From positions 21,472 through 85,471 of the forward strand of contig JAXHOJ010000028.1 of NCBI GenBank assembly GCA_034519525.1: DNA of 64,000 nucleotides. Direction: 5' to 3'. The DNA comes from Gemmobacter sp034519525 (GTDB taxonomy: Bacteria > Pseudomonadota > Alphaproteobacteria > Rhodobacterales > Rhodobacteraceae). The translations under genes and the position numbers were made by a program. Numbering within the stretch: the stretch's first letter is position 1; each line of letters starts with the position of its first letter. The notes below the pieces were generated by a model that saw nothing but the letters and a program-made list of their open reading frames with translations, was not told the origin of the DNA and made no database searches. Positions 9,528 to 20,845 of this stretch are shown piece by piece.

Positions 9528-9541
9528 TTGAAACGCTTTGG
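9528..9541. promoter_or_regulatory. Candidate LacI-type operator at the regulator start
   Basis: TTGAAACGCTTTGG carries the AANCGNTT core and shares CGCTTTGG with the aglE-side site. It ends 7 bases before the regulator start codon, in a position where binding would repress the regulator's own synthesis. Its outer arms are less symmetric than those of the other two sites. Confidence 0.4.
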
Positions 9542-9548
9542 CTGCAAA

Positions 9549-10574
9549 ATGAACCTCAAGGAGCTTGCCCGCAAACTCGATCTCTCCCCCACGACCGTCA
9601 GCCGCGCGCTGAACGGCTACCCCGAGGTCAATGAGGCGACGCGGGAACGTGTGGCGGCGGCAGCGCGGCGCTACAACTATCAGCCCAATACCCGCGCCAT
9701 CCGGCTGGCCACCGGCCGGGCCATGGCGGTGGGCCATGTGATCCCGCTGACCACGCGGCATGAAATCGTGAACCCGGTGTTCGCCGATTTCATCGCAGGC
9801 GCGGGCGAGACCTATTCGCGCAACGGCTATGACATGCTGCTGTCGGTGGTGCCGGATGACAATGAGGAACGCGCCTACCGCGAGTTGAAATCGCGGGGCA
9901 CGGTGGATGGCGTGATCGTCCATGCCCCCCGGATGGATGATCCGCGCATCCCGCTGCTGACAGAGATGCGGGTGCCCTTTGTCGTGCATGGCCGGGCCAC
10001 CGGCGCCGCCCTGCCCTACAGCTGGGTCGATGTGAACAACCGGCGTGCCTTCAAACGGGCAACCGAATTCCTGATTGATCTGGGGCACCGCCGCATCGGG
10101 CTGGTGAACGGGCTGGAATTCATGGATTTCGCGATCCGCCGCCGCAGCGGGTATGAAGATGCGCTGGGGGCGGCCGACATTGCCGTGGACCCGTCGATCC
10201 TCGCCAGTGACGAGATGACGGAAACCGCAGGCTTCCGCGCCATGCAGACCATGCTGGCCCTGCCCGTGCCGCCTTCGGCCATTGTCGTCTCTTCCATGCT
10301 GATGGCGCTTGGCGTGCGCCGGGCCATCGAACAGAACGGGCTGAAACTGGGTCGTGATATTTCCGTCATCACCCATGATGACGAGCTGAGCTATCTGCGC
10401 AACGGCGACGATGTGCCGATCTTTACCGCCACACGGTCTTCGGTGCGCGAAGCTGGGCGGCAGGCGGCGGATATGTTGCTTTCCATCATCTCCGGCAAGG
10501 CGGCCGGACCGATCGAACGGCTGCTGGAAGCAGAGCTGATCATCGGCCAGTCGACCGGCCCATTCAAAGGCTGA
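9549..10574 (+). CDS. aglR: LacI-family regulator of alpha-glucoside genes
   Basis: DNA-binding sugar-responsive repressor. The 341-residue protein starts with the LacI helix-turn-helix (NLKELARKLDLSPTTVSRAL, about 2-21) and hinge, followed by a periplasmic-binding-protein-like effector domain with the usual VNGL and ITHDDE segments. ATG 9549 places the helix-turn-helix at the extreme N-terminus, as expected; no good ribosome site is visible, which may mean weak translation or a leaderless message. It is divergent from aglE and precedes the GH1 and glucokinase genes by a few bases. Two operator-like sites lie in the intergenic region, so control of both directions plus itself is likely. Confidence 0.88.
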   Translation: MNLKELARKLDLSPTTVSRALNGYPEVNEATRERVAAAARRYNYQPNTRAIRLATGRAMAVGHVIPLTTRHEIVNPVFADFIAGAGETYSRNGYDMLLSVVPDDNEERAYRELKSRGTVDGVIVHAPRMDDPRIPLLTEMRVPFVVHGRATGAALPYSWVDVNNRRAFKRATEFLIDLGHRRIGLVNGLEFMDFAIRRRSGYEDALGAADIAVDPSILASDEMTETAGFRAMQTMLALPVPPSAIVVSSMLMALGVRRAIEQNGLKLGRDISVITHDDELSYLRNGDDVPIFTATRSSVREAGRQAADMLLSIISGKAAGPIERLLEAELIIGQSTGPFKG

Positions 10575-10577
10575 CCC

Positions 10578-11894
10578 ATGATCCCGCCCCGCGCCACCTT
10601 TCCCGAAGGCTTTGTCTTCGGTGCCGCCACGGCGGCCTATCAGATCGAAGGCGCCCGTTTCGGCGGCGCCGGTCCGTCGCATTGGGATACCTTCGCCGCC
10701 ACCCCCGGCAATGTCGTGCGGGCCGAGGATGGCAGCACCGCCTGCGATCATTACCACCGCTGGGCGGAGGATCTGGATCTGGTCAAGGCGGCGGGCTTTG
10801 ATGCCTACCGCTTTTCCACCAGCTGGGCGCGGGTGATGCCCGATGGCCGGACGGTGAACCCTGCGGGCCTCGATTTCTATGACCGTCTGGTGGATGGCAT
10901 GGGCGAACGCGGGCTGCGCCCCTTTCTCACGCTCTATCACTGGGATCTGCCGGCCGCGCTGGCCGATCTGGGCGGCTGGCGCAACCGCGACACCTGCGCC
11001 CGCTTTGCCGATTTCGCGGAAACCGTGCTGCAGCGCATCGGTGACCGGGTGGAAACCGTGGCCACCATAAACGAGCCCTGGTGCGTGGCCTGGCTGTCGC
11101 ATTTCCTCGGCGCCCATGCCCCCGGAATGCGCGACATCCGCGCCGCCGCCCGCGCCATGCATCACATCCTGCTGGCCCATGGTCTGGCGATGGAACGGAT
11201 GCGCCGCATGGGGCAGAAGAACCTGGGGATCGTGCTGAACTTCGACCATGCCACCCCCGCCAGCGACAGCCCGGCAGACCTTGCCGCCGCCGCCCGGCAG
11301 GATGCCATCTTCAACCGCTGGTTCATCGAAGCGATCACGACCCAAAGCTACCCCCCCGAGGCGCTGGAAGGGCTGGCGCCGCATCTGCCCGCAGGCTGGC
11401 AGGATGACATGCCGCTGATCGGGCAGCCGATCGACTGGCTGGGGGTGAATTACTACACCCGCCACATTCATGCCGCAGCCCCCGGCACCCCCTGGCCCGC
11501 CACGCGCGAAATGCCGGGGCCGCTGCCGAAGACCCAGATGGGATGGGAGATCTATCCCGAAGGCCTGCAAGGGTTTCTGACCCGGCTGTCGCGCGATCAT
11601 GTCGGGGATCTGCCGATCTATGTCACCGAAAACGGCATGGCCAATGCCGATCTGCCAGATCTGCCGGACGCCGCCCGCACCAGCTTTATCGCCGGGCATT
11701 TCGGCGCGGCGCAGGCGGCGATTGCGGCGGGCTGCAACCTGAAAGGCTTCTTCTACTGGTCTTTGCTGGATAACTACGAATGGGCCGAAGGCTATGAAAA
11801 GCGCTTCGGTCTGGTGCATGTGGATTTCGACAGCTTGGCAAGAACCCCGAAAGCATCCTATCACGCGCTGGCCCGTGCGCTGGCGCGGAACTGA
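10578..11894 (+). CDS. Beta-glucosidase, GH1
   Basis: Retaining glycosidase of family GH1, predicted to release glucose from beta-glucosides in the cytosol. The 438-residue protein has the acid/base Glu166 in TINEPW, the nucleophile Glu351 in YVTENGM, and the N-terminal GFVFGAATAAYQIEGA signature (residues 11-26). The C-terminal KGFFYWSLLDNYEWAEGY segment forms the aglycone side of the pocket. There is no signal peptide. It begins 3 bases after the LacI-type gene and is followed by glucokinase, so the three are likely one transcript. Placing a beta-glucosidase beside alpha-glucoside importers is common in this group of bacteria. Confidence 0.92.
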   Translation: MIPPRATFPEGFVFGAATAAYQIEGARFGGAGPSHWDTFAATPGNVVRAEDGSTACDHYHRWAEDLDLVKAAGFDAYRFSTSWARVMPDGRTVNPAGLDFYDRLVDGMGERGLRPFLTLYHWDLPAALADLGGWRNRDTCARFADFAETVLQRIGDRVETVATINEPWCVAWLSHFLGAHAPGMRDIRAAARAMHHILLAHGLAMERMRRMGQKNLGIVLNFDHATPASDSPADLAAAARQDAIFNRWFIEAITTQSYPPEALEGLAPHLPAGWQDDMPLIGQPIDWLGVNYYTRHIHAAAPGTPWPATREMPGPLPKTQMGWEIYPEGLQGFLTRLSRDHVGDLPIYVTENGMANADLPDLPDAARTSFIAGHFGAAQAAIAAGCNLKGFFYWSLLDNYEWAEGYEKRFGLVHVDFDSLARTPKASYHALARALARN

Positions 11895-11940
11895 AACTGG
11901 TTGCTCTGGCCCGGCACCGCTCAACCATCTGGAGACTTCC

Positions 11941-12989
11941 ATGAGTGACGCCCCCCTCTCGCTGGTTGCCGATATCGGCGGCACCAATACCCGCGTGGCC
12001 CTGGCCGACGGGCGGGCCATCCGCGAGGCTTCGGTGCGGCGCTATCGCAATGCCGGGTTCGAACGGCATTGACGAGGTTCTGGCGCGCTATATGGCAGAG
12101 GAAGCGGTGGGTCCGGTGGCCGGTGCCTGTGTGGCCGCGGCCGGGCCGTTGCGCCATGGCGCCATCGTGATGACCAACCTGCGCGACAGTGACGATCTGC
12201 CCTGGGTGATCGACGCGGCGCGCGTATCGCGGGCCACGGGGGCGCCGCAGGTGGCGATCCTGAATGATCTGCAGGCGCAGGGGCAGGCATTGGGGCATAT
12301 CGCGGCGGCCAATCTGCGCCGGGTGATCGACGGCCCGGTGGAAGAGGGCGGCTCCATGCTGGTGGTGGGGCTGGGCACCGGCGTCAATGCAGCGCCGGTG
12401 CATGATACCCCCTGGGGTCGTGTGGTGCCCCCTTCGGAATGTGGCATCATGTCAATCTGCCCGCCGCAAAGCGACGAGGATCTGCGGCTGGTGCGGTTTC
12501 TGGAAACCCTGCTGGCCTCGCGGGGGCAAGTGGCCCATGCCGGCGTGGAAGAGGCATTGTCCGGCCGGGGTCTGGCCAATCTGCACGCTTTTGCCGCCAG
12601 CGAAGCCGGTGAAGCCAGCACCGCCGCCTCGGCCGAGGTTCTGGAGGCGCTGGCAGCAGGCGCCCCGGTGGCGGGTCATGCCGCCCGGCTTTACACCCGC
12701 ATCCTGGGGCAGACGCTGGCCGATCTGGCGCTGATCCACCTGCCCTATGGCGGCATCTATCTGATCGGTGGCATGTCACTGGCGATGGAGCCACATTTCC
12801 GCAGCTATGGCCTGACGGAAACCTTCCGCCGCCCACGCCGGGTGGCGCTGATGCAGACCGAATTCGCGGTAACCGTTGTGGCCGATGATTACGCCGCCCT
12901 GACCGGCTGTGCCGTCTATCTGGCGAATGGCGGGCCCAAATCTCTTAATAGGGAACCTGATGAAAGAGATACCACAACACCCGGCTTGA
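11941..12989 (+). CDS. glk: Glucokinase (frameshifted)
   Basis: ATP-dependent glucokinase of the bacterial Glk family, converting glucose released by AglA and the GH1 enzyme to glucose-6-phosphate. The N-terminal phosphate-binding motif VADIGGTNTRVAL lies at about residues 9-21; later segments include the LNDLQAQG and GLGTGVNAAPV motifs and a PPSECG loop. The frame breaks near 12063, and removing one A restores NAGFDGIDEVLARY. A second extra base near 12930 is likely: removing it makes the protein end at a TGA at 12987-12989, right before a hairpin terminator, giving 348 residues. Without that second correction the frame runs to 13051 with an unfamiliar tail of about 30 residues. Confidence 0.8.
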
Positions 12990-12999
12990 AAGAGAGCGC

Positions 13000-13017
13000 G
13001 CCCGCTGTGCAGCGGGC
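13000..13017 (+). terminator. Hairpin after glk
   Basis: GCCCGCTG-TG-CAGCGGGC forms a perfect 8-base-pair stem 11 bases after the proposed glk stop. The following CTTGCCTT is a weak T-tract. Its position supports the earlier glk end. Confidence 0.5.
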
Positions 13018-13021
13018 CTTG

Positions 13022-13053
13022 CCTTCGGCGAGGATATTTTTGCCAAGATGAAA
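13022..13053 (+). repeat. Dispersed GAGGATATTT repeat, copy A
   Basis: Reads GGCGAGGATATTTTTGCC, then AAGATGAAA. It lies between the convergent 3' ends of glk and the coxM-like gene and matches the core of the other copies near 26.9, 45.6, 57.5 and 59.5 kb. Confidence 0.6.
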
Positions 13054-13845
13054 TCAGGCCGCGGCCAGCACCGCGCGTTTGGTCAGCACCTTGCACAGAT
13101 GGGCGCGATAGGCGCCGGTGCCGTGCAGATCGCTGATCATGTTGTCGCCCGACAGGGCCAGCCCCTCCAGCGCCGAAGGCGCAAAGCTGGCGGTCAGCGC
13201 GGCCTCTGCCTCGGCCCAGCGGAACACGCCTTCGTTTGAAGCGCCGGTGATCGCCACCCGCACCCCGCCCGCATATCGCGCCACAAACACCGCCGACCAG
13301 GGCAAAGCGCGAGGCGGGCTGTTCAAACTTCACATAGGCCGCCTTCTGCGGGATCGGGAAGCGGACCTCGGTGATGATCTCGCCCTCGTCCAGCGCGGTG
13401 GTGAACATGCCCTGAAAGTAATCATCCGCCGCGATGCTGCGCCGGTTGGTGACGATGGTGGCGAAAGAGGCCAGCGCCGCCGCCGGATAGCAGGCCGACG
13501 GGTCGTTATTGGCCAGGCTGCCGCCGATGGTGCCACGCGGTTGCGCACCGCCGGATCACCGATGCCGCCCGCCAGTTTCGCCAGCGCCGGATAGATGCCC
13601 GCCGCCTGCTGCGCCACCACGCCATGCGGCGTGGCCGCCCCGATATGCACGCCACCATCGCCGCGGCAGACGCCCTTCAGCTCGGGGATGCCGGTCAGGC
13701 TGACCAGCATCTCCGGCGCGGCCAGCCGCTGCTTCATCGTGGGGATCAGCGTCTGCCCGCCCGACAGCGGCTGCGCGCCCTCGGACGCCAGCGCCGCCAC
13801 GGCATCGGCAAGGGAAGATGGCCGGACGAATTCGAAATTATGCAT
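13054..13845 (-). CDS. coxM: CO dehydrogenase-like medium (FAD) subunit (frameshifted)
   Basis: FAD-binding medium subunit of a molybdenum hydroxylase of the CO dehydrogenase family; it passes electrons from the iron-sulfur clusters to the acceptor. The N-terminal MHNFEFVRPSSLADAV is characteristic, followed by the FAD motif LSGGQTLIPTMKQR (about 34-47) and a second FAD region GDPAVRNR/GTIGGSLAN. The frame breaks at about 13535 (two extra bases) and 13293 (one extra base). With these removed the protein is 262 residues, close to the family norm of 260-290. I prefer ATG 13845 with GGAGG upstream; a GTG at 13848 is possible. It follows coxL by 10 bases. Confidence 0.8.
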
Positions 13846-13855
13846 CACATCCTCC

Positions 13856-16267
13856 TTACGCGTTCAGCGCCTGCCACACCCGGGCGGGTGACAGCGGCAT
13901 GTCGATATGGGCAATATCTGTGGCCGCCCCGCACGGTGCAGCGCGTCGATCACCGCATTGACCACGGCAGGGGGCGAGCCGATGGCGCCCGCCTCGCCGC
14001 AGCCCTTCACGCCCAGCGGGTTGTGGGTGCAGGGCGTGCAGCAGGAATGATCGACCGTGAACATCGGCAGATCATCGGCGCGCGGCATGGCGTAATCCAT
14101 GTAGCGACGCTGACAGCAGCTGGCCCGTTGTCGTCATAGGCGCAGTTTTCCATCAGCGCCTGCCCGATCCCCTGGCCAAGGCCGCCATGCACCTGCCCCG
14201 TCGACGATCATCGGGTTGATGATATTGCCGAAATCATCCGCCGCGCTGAAGGCCAGAATCTCCACCTTGCCGGTTTCGGGGTCCACCTCCACCTCGCAGG
14301 CATAGGCGCCCGCGGGATAGGTGAAGTTCGACGGATCGTAGAAGGCCGTTTCCTCCAGCCCCGGTTCCAGGCTTTCCAGCGGGTAGTTGTGCGGCACATA
14401 GGCCGCCAGCGTCACCCCGGCCCAGTCCACCGATTTGTCGGTGCCCGCCACGGTGAACTTGCCGTCCTTCAGCTCGATGTCGGTATCAGCGGCTTCCAGC
14501 AGATGCGCCGCGATCTTCTTGGCCTTGTTGATGATCTTGTTGGCCGCCTTGACCATGGCAGACCCGCCGACCGCAAGGCTGCGCGACCCATAGGTGCCCA
14601 TGCCCATCGGCGTGTTCGAGGTATCGCCATGCACGATCTCGATCTGGCCCGCATCAATTCCGATCATGTCAGAAACCACCTGGGCAAAGCTGGTCTCATG
14701 CCCCTGCCCGTGGCTGTGGCTGCCGGTGAAGACCGTGATCGAGCCGGTGGCATTCACCCGCACCGTGGCGCTTTCATACAGCCCCGCCCGCGCGCCCAGC
14801 TGCCCCACCAGGTTCGACGGCGCGATGCCGCAGGCCTCGATGTAGCTGGGCAATGCCGAAGCCGCGCCATTTGCCGCGCGCCGCACTTTCCGCCGCCCGC
14901 GCCGCGAAGCCTGCGTGATCCGAGATCTCGATCAGCTTGTCCATCGTGGCCTGATAATTGCCGGTATCGTAAACCACGGCCACCGGCGTCTGATACGGGA
15001 ACTGATCGGGGGTGATGAAGTTCTGCCGCCGCAGCGCCACCGGATCCACGCCCAGCTCGCGCGCCGCCTTGTCGATCAGCCGTTCCAGCTGGAACGTCGC
15101 CTCGGGCCGCCCCGCGCCGCGATAGGCATCCACCGGCACGGTATTGGTGAACACCGCCTTCACGTTCACATAGATCAGCGGCGTCTTGTAGTTGCCCGCC
15201 ATCAGCGTGCCATGCAGCCAGGTCGGGATCGACGGCGCGAAGGTGGACAGATAGGCCCCCATATTGGCATAGGTTTCGGTGCGGATCGCGATGAAGTTGT
15301 TCTCCGCATCCAGCGCCAGTTCGATCTTGGTCACATGGTCGCGGCCATGCGCATCGGAAATGAACGCCTCCGACCGGCTGGAGGTCCATTTCACCGGGCA
15401 GCCAAGCTGTTTGGCGGCAAAGGTGACAAAGGCCTCTTCGGCGTAGTGATAGATCTTCGATCCGAAACCGCCGCCCACATCGGGCGCCACCACGCGCAGC
15501 TTGTTTTCCGGGATGCCCAGCACGAAGGCGCCCATCAGCAGGCGGATGACATGCGGGTTCTGGCTGGTGGTATACAGCGTGGAATTGCCGGAATGGCCTT
15601 CGTAATCGCCCACCGCCACGCGCGGCTCCATCGGGTTGGCGACCAGCCGGTTGTTCACCAGTTCCAGCGTGGTGACATGGGCGGCCTTGCCGAACGCCTC
15701 GTCCACGGCGGCCTTGTTGTCTTCGACAAAGCCCCAGTCATAGCAAAGGTTTGACGTCAGATCGTCATGCACCTTGGGCGCGCCCTCGGCCGGCCGCCTG
15801 TTTCATGTTCGACGACCGGCGGGCAGTTCGGTGATGTCGATCTCGACCGCCTCTGCGGCGTCGCGCGCCTGATCCAGGCTTTCGGCCACCACCACGGCGA
15901 TCGGATCGCCGACATGGCGCACCTTGCCATCCGCCAGCACCGGGTGCTTGGGTTCCAGCATGGGTTTGCCGTGCTTGTCCGTCACCTGCCAGCCACAGGG
16001 GATGCCACCCACGCCCGCAAAATCGCTGGCCGTGAAAATGCGCAAGACGCCGGGCATCGCCGCGGCCGCCGCGCTGTCGATGCTGTTGATCCGGCCATGC
16101 GCCACATCAGACCGGATGAACCAGGCATAGGCCTGACCACGGATGTTGATATCGTCAGTGTAACGGCCCTTGCCGGTCAGAAACCGCACATCCTCGCGCC
16201 GCTTGGTGCTGGCGCCGATGCCACCGCCGTTCGGCCCGCCACTTTTCGGTCCATCGTCTTTCGGCAT
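13856..16267 (-). CDS. coxL: Form II CO dehydrogenase-like large (Mo) subunit (frameshifted)
   Basis: Molybdopterin-binding catalytic subunit of the xanthine oxidase/CO dehydrogenase family. The active-site loop reads AYRGAGR (near 15116-15136), the signature of form II enzymes, rather than AYXCSFR of form I true CO oxidisers. Recognisable blocks in order are RREDVRFLTGKGRYTDDI, the VGDPIAVVVAES region, PDVGGGFGSKIYHYAEE, GSHSHGQGHETSFAQV and the C-terminal NPLGVKGCGEAGAIGSPPAVVNAVIDALH. The locus is broken into at least five frame segments, with shifts near 15805, 15785, 14849, 14203, 14100-14125 and 13920. Removing nine bases yields about 800 residues, the normal family length. Substrate of form II enzymes is uncertain. 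Confidence 0.82.
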
Positions 16268-16323
16268 GTCTTCCTCCCTTGATGCGTTGCGCGAAGAATG
16301 CGCCGCAAATCATTGAAAACAAA

Positions 16324-16810
<487 letters not shown>

Positions 16811-16850
16811 TCTCTCCTCCCTGGCTTATGCCTTGGTCGTAGGCGCGGGC

Positions 16851-17370
16851 TCAGCTGAGCAGCCGCTTGATCCAGCCCTTCTTCTGTTCGGTTGCGGGCT
16901 CTGCCTCCGGGGCCTCCTCTGCCACGGCTGCGGGGCCTTCGACCGCCTGCTGAAACCTTTCGAAAAATTCATCCGCCATCTTCTTGGCGAAACCGTCGAT
17001 GATGCGGCTGCCCAGCTGGGCAAGCTTGCCGCCCACGCTGGCCTCCACCTCATAGCTCAGCCTTGTGCCATCCGGGATCGGTTCGAACCGCACCTTGGCG
17101 CCGCCCTTGGCAAAGCCCGCAGGTCCGCCCTTGCCCTCGCCCGAGATCGTCAGGCTTTCGCCCGGCACAATGTCAGAAAGCTGGACCAACCCGGTGAAGG
17201 TGGCCGAGACCGGGCCGACCTTCTGCTTCACCACCGCCTCGTAGCCCTCGGCGACCGAACCGGTCAGGCTTTGGCAACCGGGGATACATTCCTTCAGCAC
17301 CTCGGGGTTCAGGATCGCGTCCCAGACCGTCTTCGGGCCGGCCTTGATCTCGCGAGTCGACGAGCAGCAT
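16851..17370 (-). CDS. coxG: CoxG-like SRPBCC protein (frameshifted start)
   Basis: Member of the CO dehydrogenase subunit G family, a START/SRPBCC-fold protein thought to help anchor the hydroxylase to the membrane or assist its maturation. The first residues, MLLSTREIKAGPKTVWDAIL, require removal of one base near 17358. The body has the family pattern LKECIPGCQSL, VSATFTGLVQLSD and an SYEVEASVGGKLAQLGSRIIDG segment, then an acidic alanine-rich linker and a basic C-terminus KKGWIKRLLS. Repaired length is 172 residues. It is 40 bases upstream of coxS on the same strand, supporting a role with that enzyme. Confidence 0.78.
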
Positions 17371-17436
17371 GGAAAACCCCCCTCTTGATCGGCAGCAGCC
17401 CGGGGCCGCTTGGGGGCCTCGGTCTATACGCCTAAG

Positions 17437-19667
17437 TCATAGGGCAGGACGGTAGCGTGAACGCCACGGCTTCAGGGCGCGCGGATCGATGGGCTTCAAG
17501 TAGGATATCGATGCGCCGCGCAGGCCACCGCAAGGTCCTGCACGGCAGCACCCCTGTCCGCAGTGATCAGCCGCGACGGCACCGGCCCATGCGCCGCCCG
17601 CAGCGCCGCCAGGGCCTCGATCCCGGTCATCCCGTCGCCCAACTGGTGATCGACGATGAAGATGTCGGGCAGGATGCCGATCTCTTCGATCAGCGCCAGC
17701 GCCTCTTCGCCCGAGGCGGCCTCCAGCACCGTCATTCCCCACTTTTCCAACAACAGCCCTAGCGCGCGGCGAAGTTCGACGTCGTTTTCCACCAGAAACG
17801 CGATCTTGTCCGCAGCGACCGGCCCACGCAGACGATCTGGGGTCTCGGCCCGAAGCGGGGTGTCGGCCCCTTCGGACAACGGCACCTGGACCATGAAGCA
17901 GGTCCCCCGCCCGACTTCTGACGTCAGGCCCAAAGGATGCCCCAACAGCGCACAGGCCCGTTCCACGATGGCCAGGCCCAGCCCCATGCCCTCGCAAGCT
18001 GAGGCGCGGGCATTCAGGCGGTGAAACTCGCTGAAGATGTCGTTCTGCGCGTCTTCTCGGGATGCCCGGCCCGGTGTCCCGGACCTCCAGCCGCACCACG
18101 CCGCCGCGCCTGCCGCGCGCCGACCAGCACCCGGCCCCGGTCGGTATAGCGGATCGCATTGCCGATCAGGTTCTGCAGGATGCGCCGCAGATAGGCCGGA
18201 TCCGATTTCACCATGGCCGAACAGGGCATGACCACCAGCCGCAAATCCTTCGCCGCGGCCATCGGCGCGAATTCCTCGGCCAGGGTCCGCAAGAAGGCGG
18301 CCCAGCTGCACCGGCCCCACGCTGACCGCCAGCCTTGCCCGGATTCCAGCTTCGAGATGTCCAGCAGCGCATCCAGAATGCCCTTCGACCGACATCAGCG
18401 CATTCTGCGCCTTGCTCCAGCCTCGCGACCGGGTGCCACCCGGTTCCAGCCCCTCACCAGAGATGGAACCGATGAACAGCTTGGCCGCCGACAGGGGTTG
18501 CAGCAGATCATGGCTGGCCGCCGCCACAAACCGCGACCGGCTGGCATTGGCGCGTTCGGCATCGGCCAGCGCATCCTCCAGTTCCAGCGTCCGCCCCATC
18601 ACCCGGGCCTCCAGCGTTTCGTTGGCCCGGCTCAGCGCCTCAAGTGCCGCGCGTTCTGCCGTCACATCGGTAAAGCTCAGCACAAAGCCGCCGTCCGGCA
18701 TTTCCTGCGCAAAGACGTCCAGGATCAGTCGTCGCCGCGCCGCGACTCGAACGTCAGCGCGGGCGCCCCGGCTGCCGGCCAGCCGACCCAGTCCGTCAAG
18801 CGCTGCGCCGTCATGCCCTCGCCAAACTGCACCTCGCGCGCCAACCGGCCCAACAGCGTCGTCGAACGCACGCCCCACGCCGCAACCGCCCCATCGGCAG
18901 CGACAGCAGCGTCGCCCAGCCGCTGGTTCCAGCCCACCAGACGGCGTTCGGCATCAAAGATCGCACACCCCTGGTTGATATGATCCAACGTGGCACGGAT
19001 GATGCGGGCCTGATCGTCCAGCAGCTTGCCGCGTTCGTGCCGCTCCAGCCAGGATGATATCGGTCACATCGGTCTGCAGGATCACCGTGCCGCCGTCCGC
19101 CGTGCGGTGTTCGGATATCTGCAGCCAGCGATCCCAGATCAGCCGCACGTTGAAGATCACATGCCGGTCCTGATGCCGCCTGCGCCGCTTCACCGCCCAA
19201 TCCTGCGGGGTTTCGCCCTCGGGCAGCGCCAGATAGCGCGACAGGCTGACGCGCTGCACATATTCGTCAAACGGCAGGCCGGGTTTCAGATGGTCGCGCA
19301 GGTCAAGCATGTGCATCCCGAAGCGTGAATTGCACATCACCAGCACATCATCGGGCCCGAACAGGGCAAAGCCCTCCTGCACCGTCTCGATGGCATCGGC
19401 CAGGTTCTGCCGCGCGGCCTCGGTCTCGCGGTTGGCTTCGGCCAGGCGCCCGTTGGACTCGTTCAGCAGGTCCAGCGCGCGTTCCAGATCGCGGGTGCGC
19501 GACCGGACCTGATCTTCCAGCATCGCCGCGCGCTGGAACTGGGCATAGGCCGCCCCGCTGTCATCCGTCACCTGTTCGACCCGGCGCATCAGCACCTCGG
19601 CGATGGCCAGCAGCTTTTCAGCCCGCCGTTCGGCACTGTCGGCGGGATTGATCAGCGTCTCGATCAT
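17437..19667 (-). CDS. Hybrid histidine kinase with PAS and receiver domains (frameshifted)
   Basis: Sensor kinase that appears to be cytosolic, since no membrane helix is visible. From the N-terminus: a coiled-coil stretch (VRSRTRDLERALDLLNESN), a PAS-like domain (IETVQEGFALFGPDD), a second PAS-like domain (HINQGCAIFDAERRLVGWNQ), another coiled coil, the phospho-acceptor region FVAAASHDLLQPLSAAK, an HATPase domain (NLIGNAIRYTDRG, GMGLGLAIVERACALLGH) and a receiver (IAFLVENDVELRRALG, IFIVDHQLGDGM). At least four shifts split it, near 19053, 18735, 18385 and 18060, with others toward the 3' end. The layout resembles NahK-like kinases that often sit beside FIST proteins. It starts 12 bases after the FIST gene ends. 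Confidence 0.75.
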
Positions 19668-19679
19668 CGGGCCGGCGCA

Positions 19680-20809
19680 TCACACCCCCGGTGGGTAGAT
19701 GGCTACGCCGGTCATCGTCTGGTTCACGTGCATGGCGTTCATCTGTTCACCATAGGTCGAAAAGCCCACGACACCGTGGCTTTTCAGCAAGCCGGACACT
19801 GCCCCGAAGCGCTGGCTTTCCTCGGCTGCGACGCGGCGCAGGATGCAGTCGCAGGCAAGGATCGCCGCTGGCTTTCTGCCCGCTGAGCGCCGGTCAGCGC
19901 GCGCGTCCAGATGCGTCGCCATGTCCTGCGGTTCGGCCAGGGTCAGCACCAGCCCCTCGTCGATGGCGGAAAAGAAGATCAGATCCCCGTTGGGCGCCAC
20001 CTGCTGAATCGCGCGGACATGATGCCTGCCGCCGATGCGCACCACAACCGGATGGGCGGCAAAGGTAAAGGTGGTCAGCTGGCCAGGATCCTTGCCCAGC
20101 AGCCGCGCATATTCGCGCGCCGCCGGTTCGGCATTGATGCGGCGCACCGTGCGGCTGGTCGGATCGGCCTCTGTCACCACCATGCGGCGCTCGGTCGGCA
20201 CCAGATGGTCCAGGCTGAACACCTCGCACCCGTGCAGGCCGTGCGGACCAGCGTCAGCACCGCCGCGTTGCGCAGAACCTGCCCGTCCTGCAGCACGAAG
20301 GTTTCCCGAAACCGCGTGCCATCCGCCGCCGATCCGCCAAACAGCGGCACCGGCCCAAGCCCCGAGGCCAGCGCGGCCGCCAGCTCATCCTCGCGCGTCG
20401 ACAGGCCATCCACCATCAGAAAGGCGAATTCACGTCTCCCAGTCCGGCTGCGCCGCGCCAGCCCTGCCGCGCCCGGATCAGCCGGCCAATCAGCTCTTGC
20501 GCGGTCCATGGCCGCCAGGTCGATCACCAGCGCAGATCGCGCGGCAAAGTTGGCCACGCGGCAGGGCCACCGCCACGATCTCGCCTTCGGCATAGCCCTC
20601 GGGCGAAATCTCGCCCGCGGTGGTGCAGCCGATCACCGGCAACACCTGGAAACGCCCCTGGCAGGCCCGCCTCCAGCGCCGCCAGATCCGCCTCGGGCGA
20701 GATGAACAGGAGATCACCACGCAAAAGGCCCCGGGCCCAGATCGCGCGCCAGTCTTGGCAACACATCGGGATCGTGCGCCCCGGCATTGGGCGCGCGGCA
20801 TGACAGCAT
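19680..20809 (-). CDS. FIST-domain sensory protein (frameshifted)
   Basis: FIST (F-box and intracellular signal transduction) proteins are predicted small-ligand sensors. The upstream half has the FIST_N-like pattern (LLFISPEADLAALEAGL, VIGCTTAGEISPEGY, GDGTRFRETF-like region) and the downstream half FIST_C (FTFAAHPVVVRIGGRHHVRAIQQV... then GDLIFFSAIDEGLVLTLAEPQDM and a CDCILRR segment near the end). Shifts occur near 20725, 20665, 20575, 20440 and 20235. I place the start at ATG 20809 because the frame opens from the preceding regulator stop, but earlier starts cannot be excluded. Gene order regulator-FIST-kinase suggests a single signalling unit. Confidence 0.72.
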
Positions 20810-20845
20810 CCGAAAGCGCCTGTGGCCAGGGCGGTGAGGCGGTTG

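Noticed and set aside
8166..9548. Upstream extension of the LacI-type regulator frame by more than 450 codons
   Set aside because: It runs antisense to aglE and has shadow-like arginine/histidine-rich content. The helix-turn-helix begins exactly at ATG 9549.
9399..12020. Long minus-strand frame opposite the regulator, GH1 and glk genes
   Set aside because: Composition is typical of GC-rich shadow (repeated G, H, Q, R) and no domain pattern is present; the opposite strand has three clear families.
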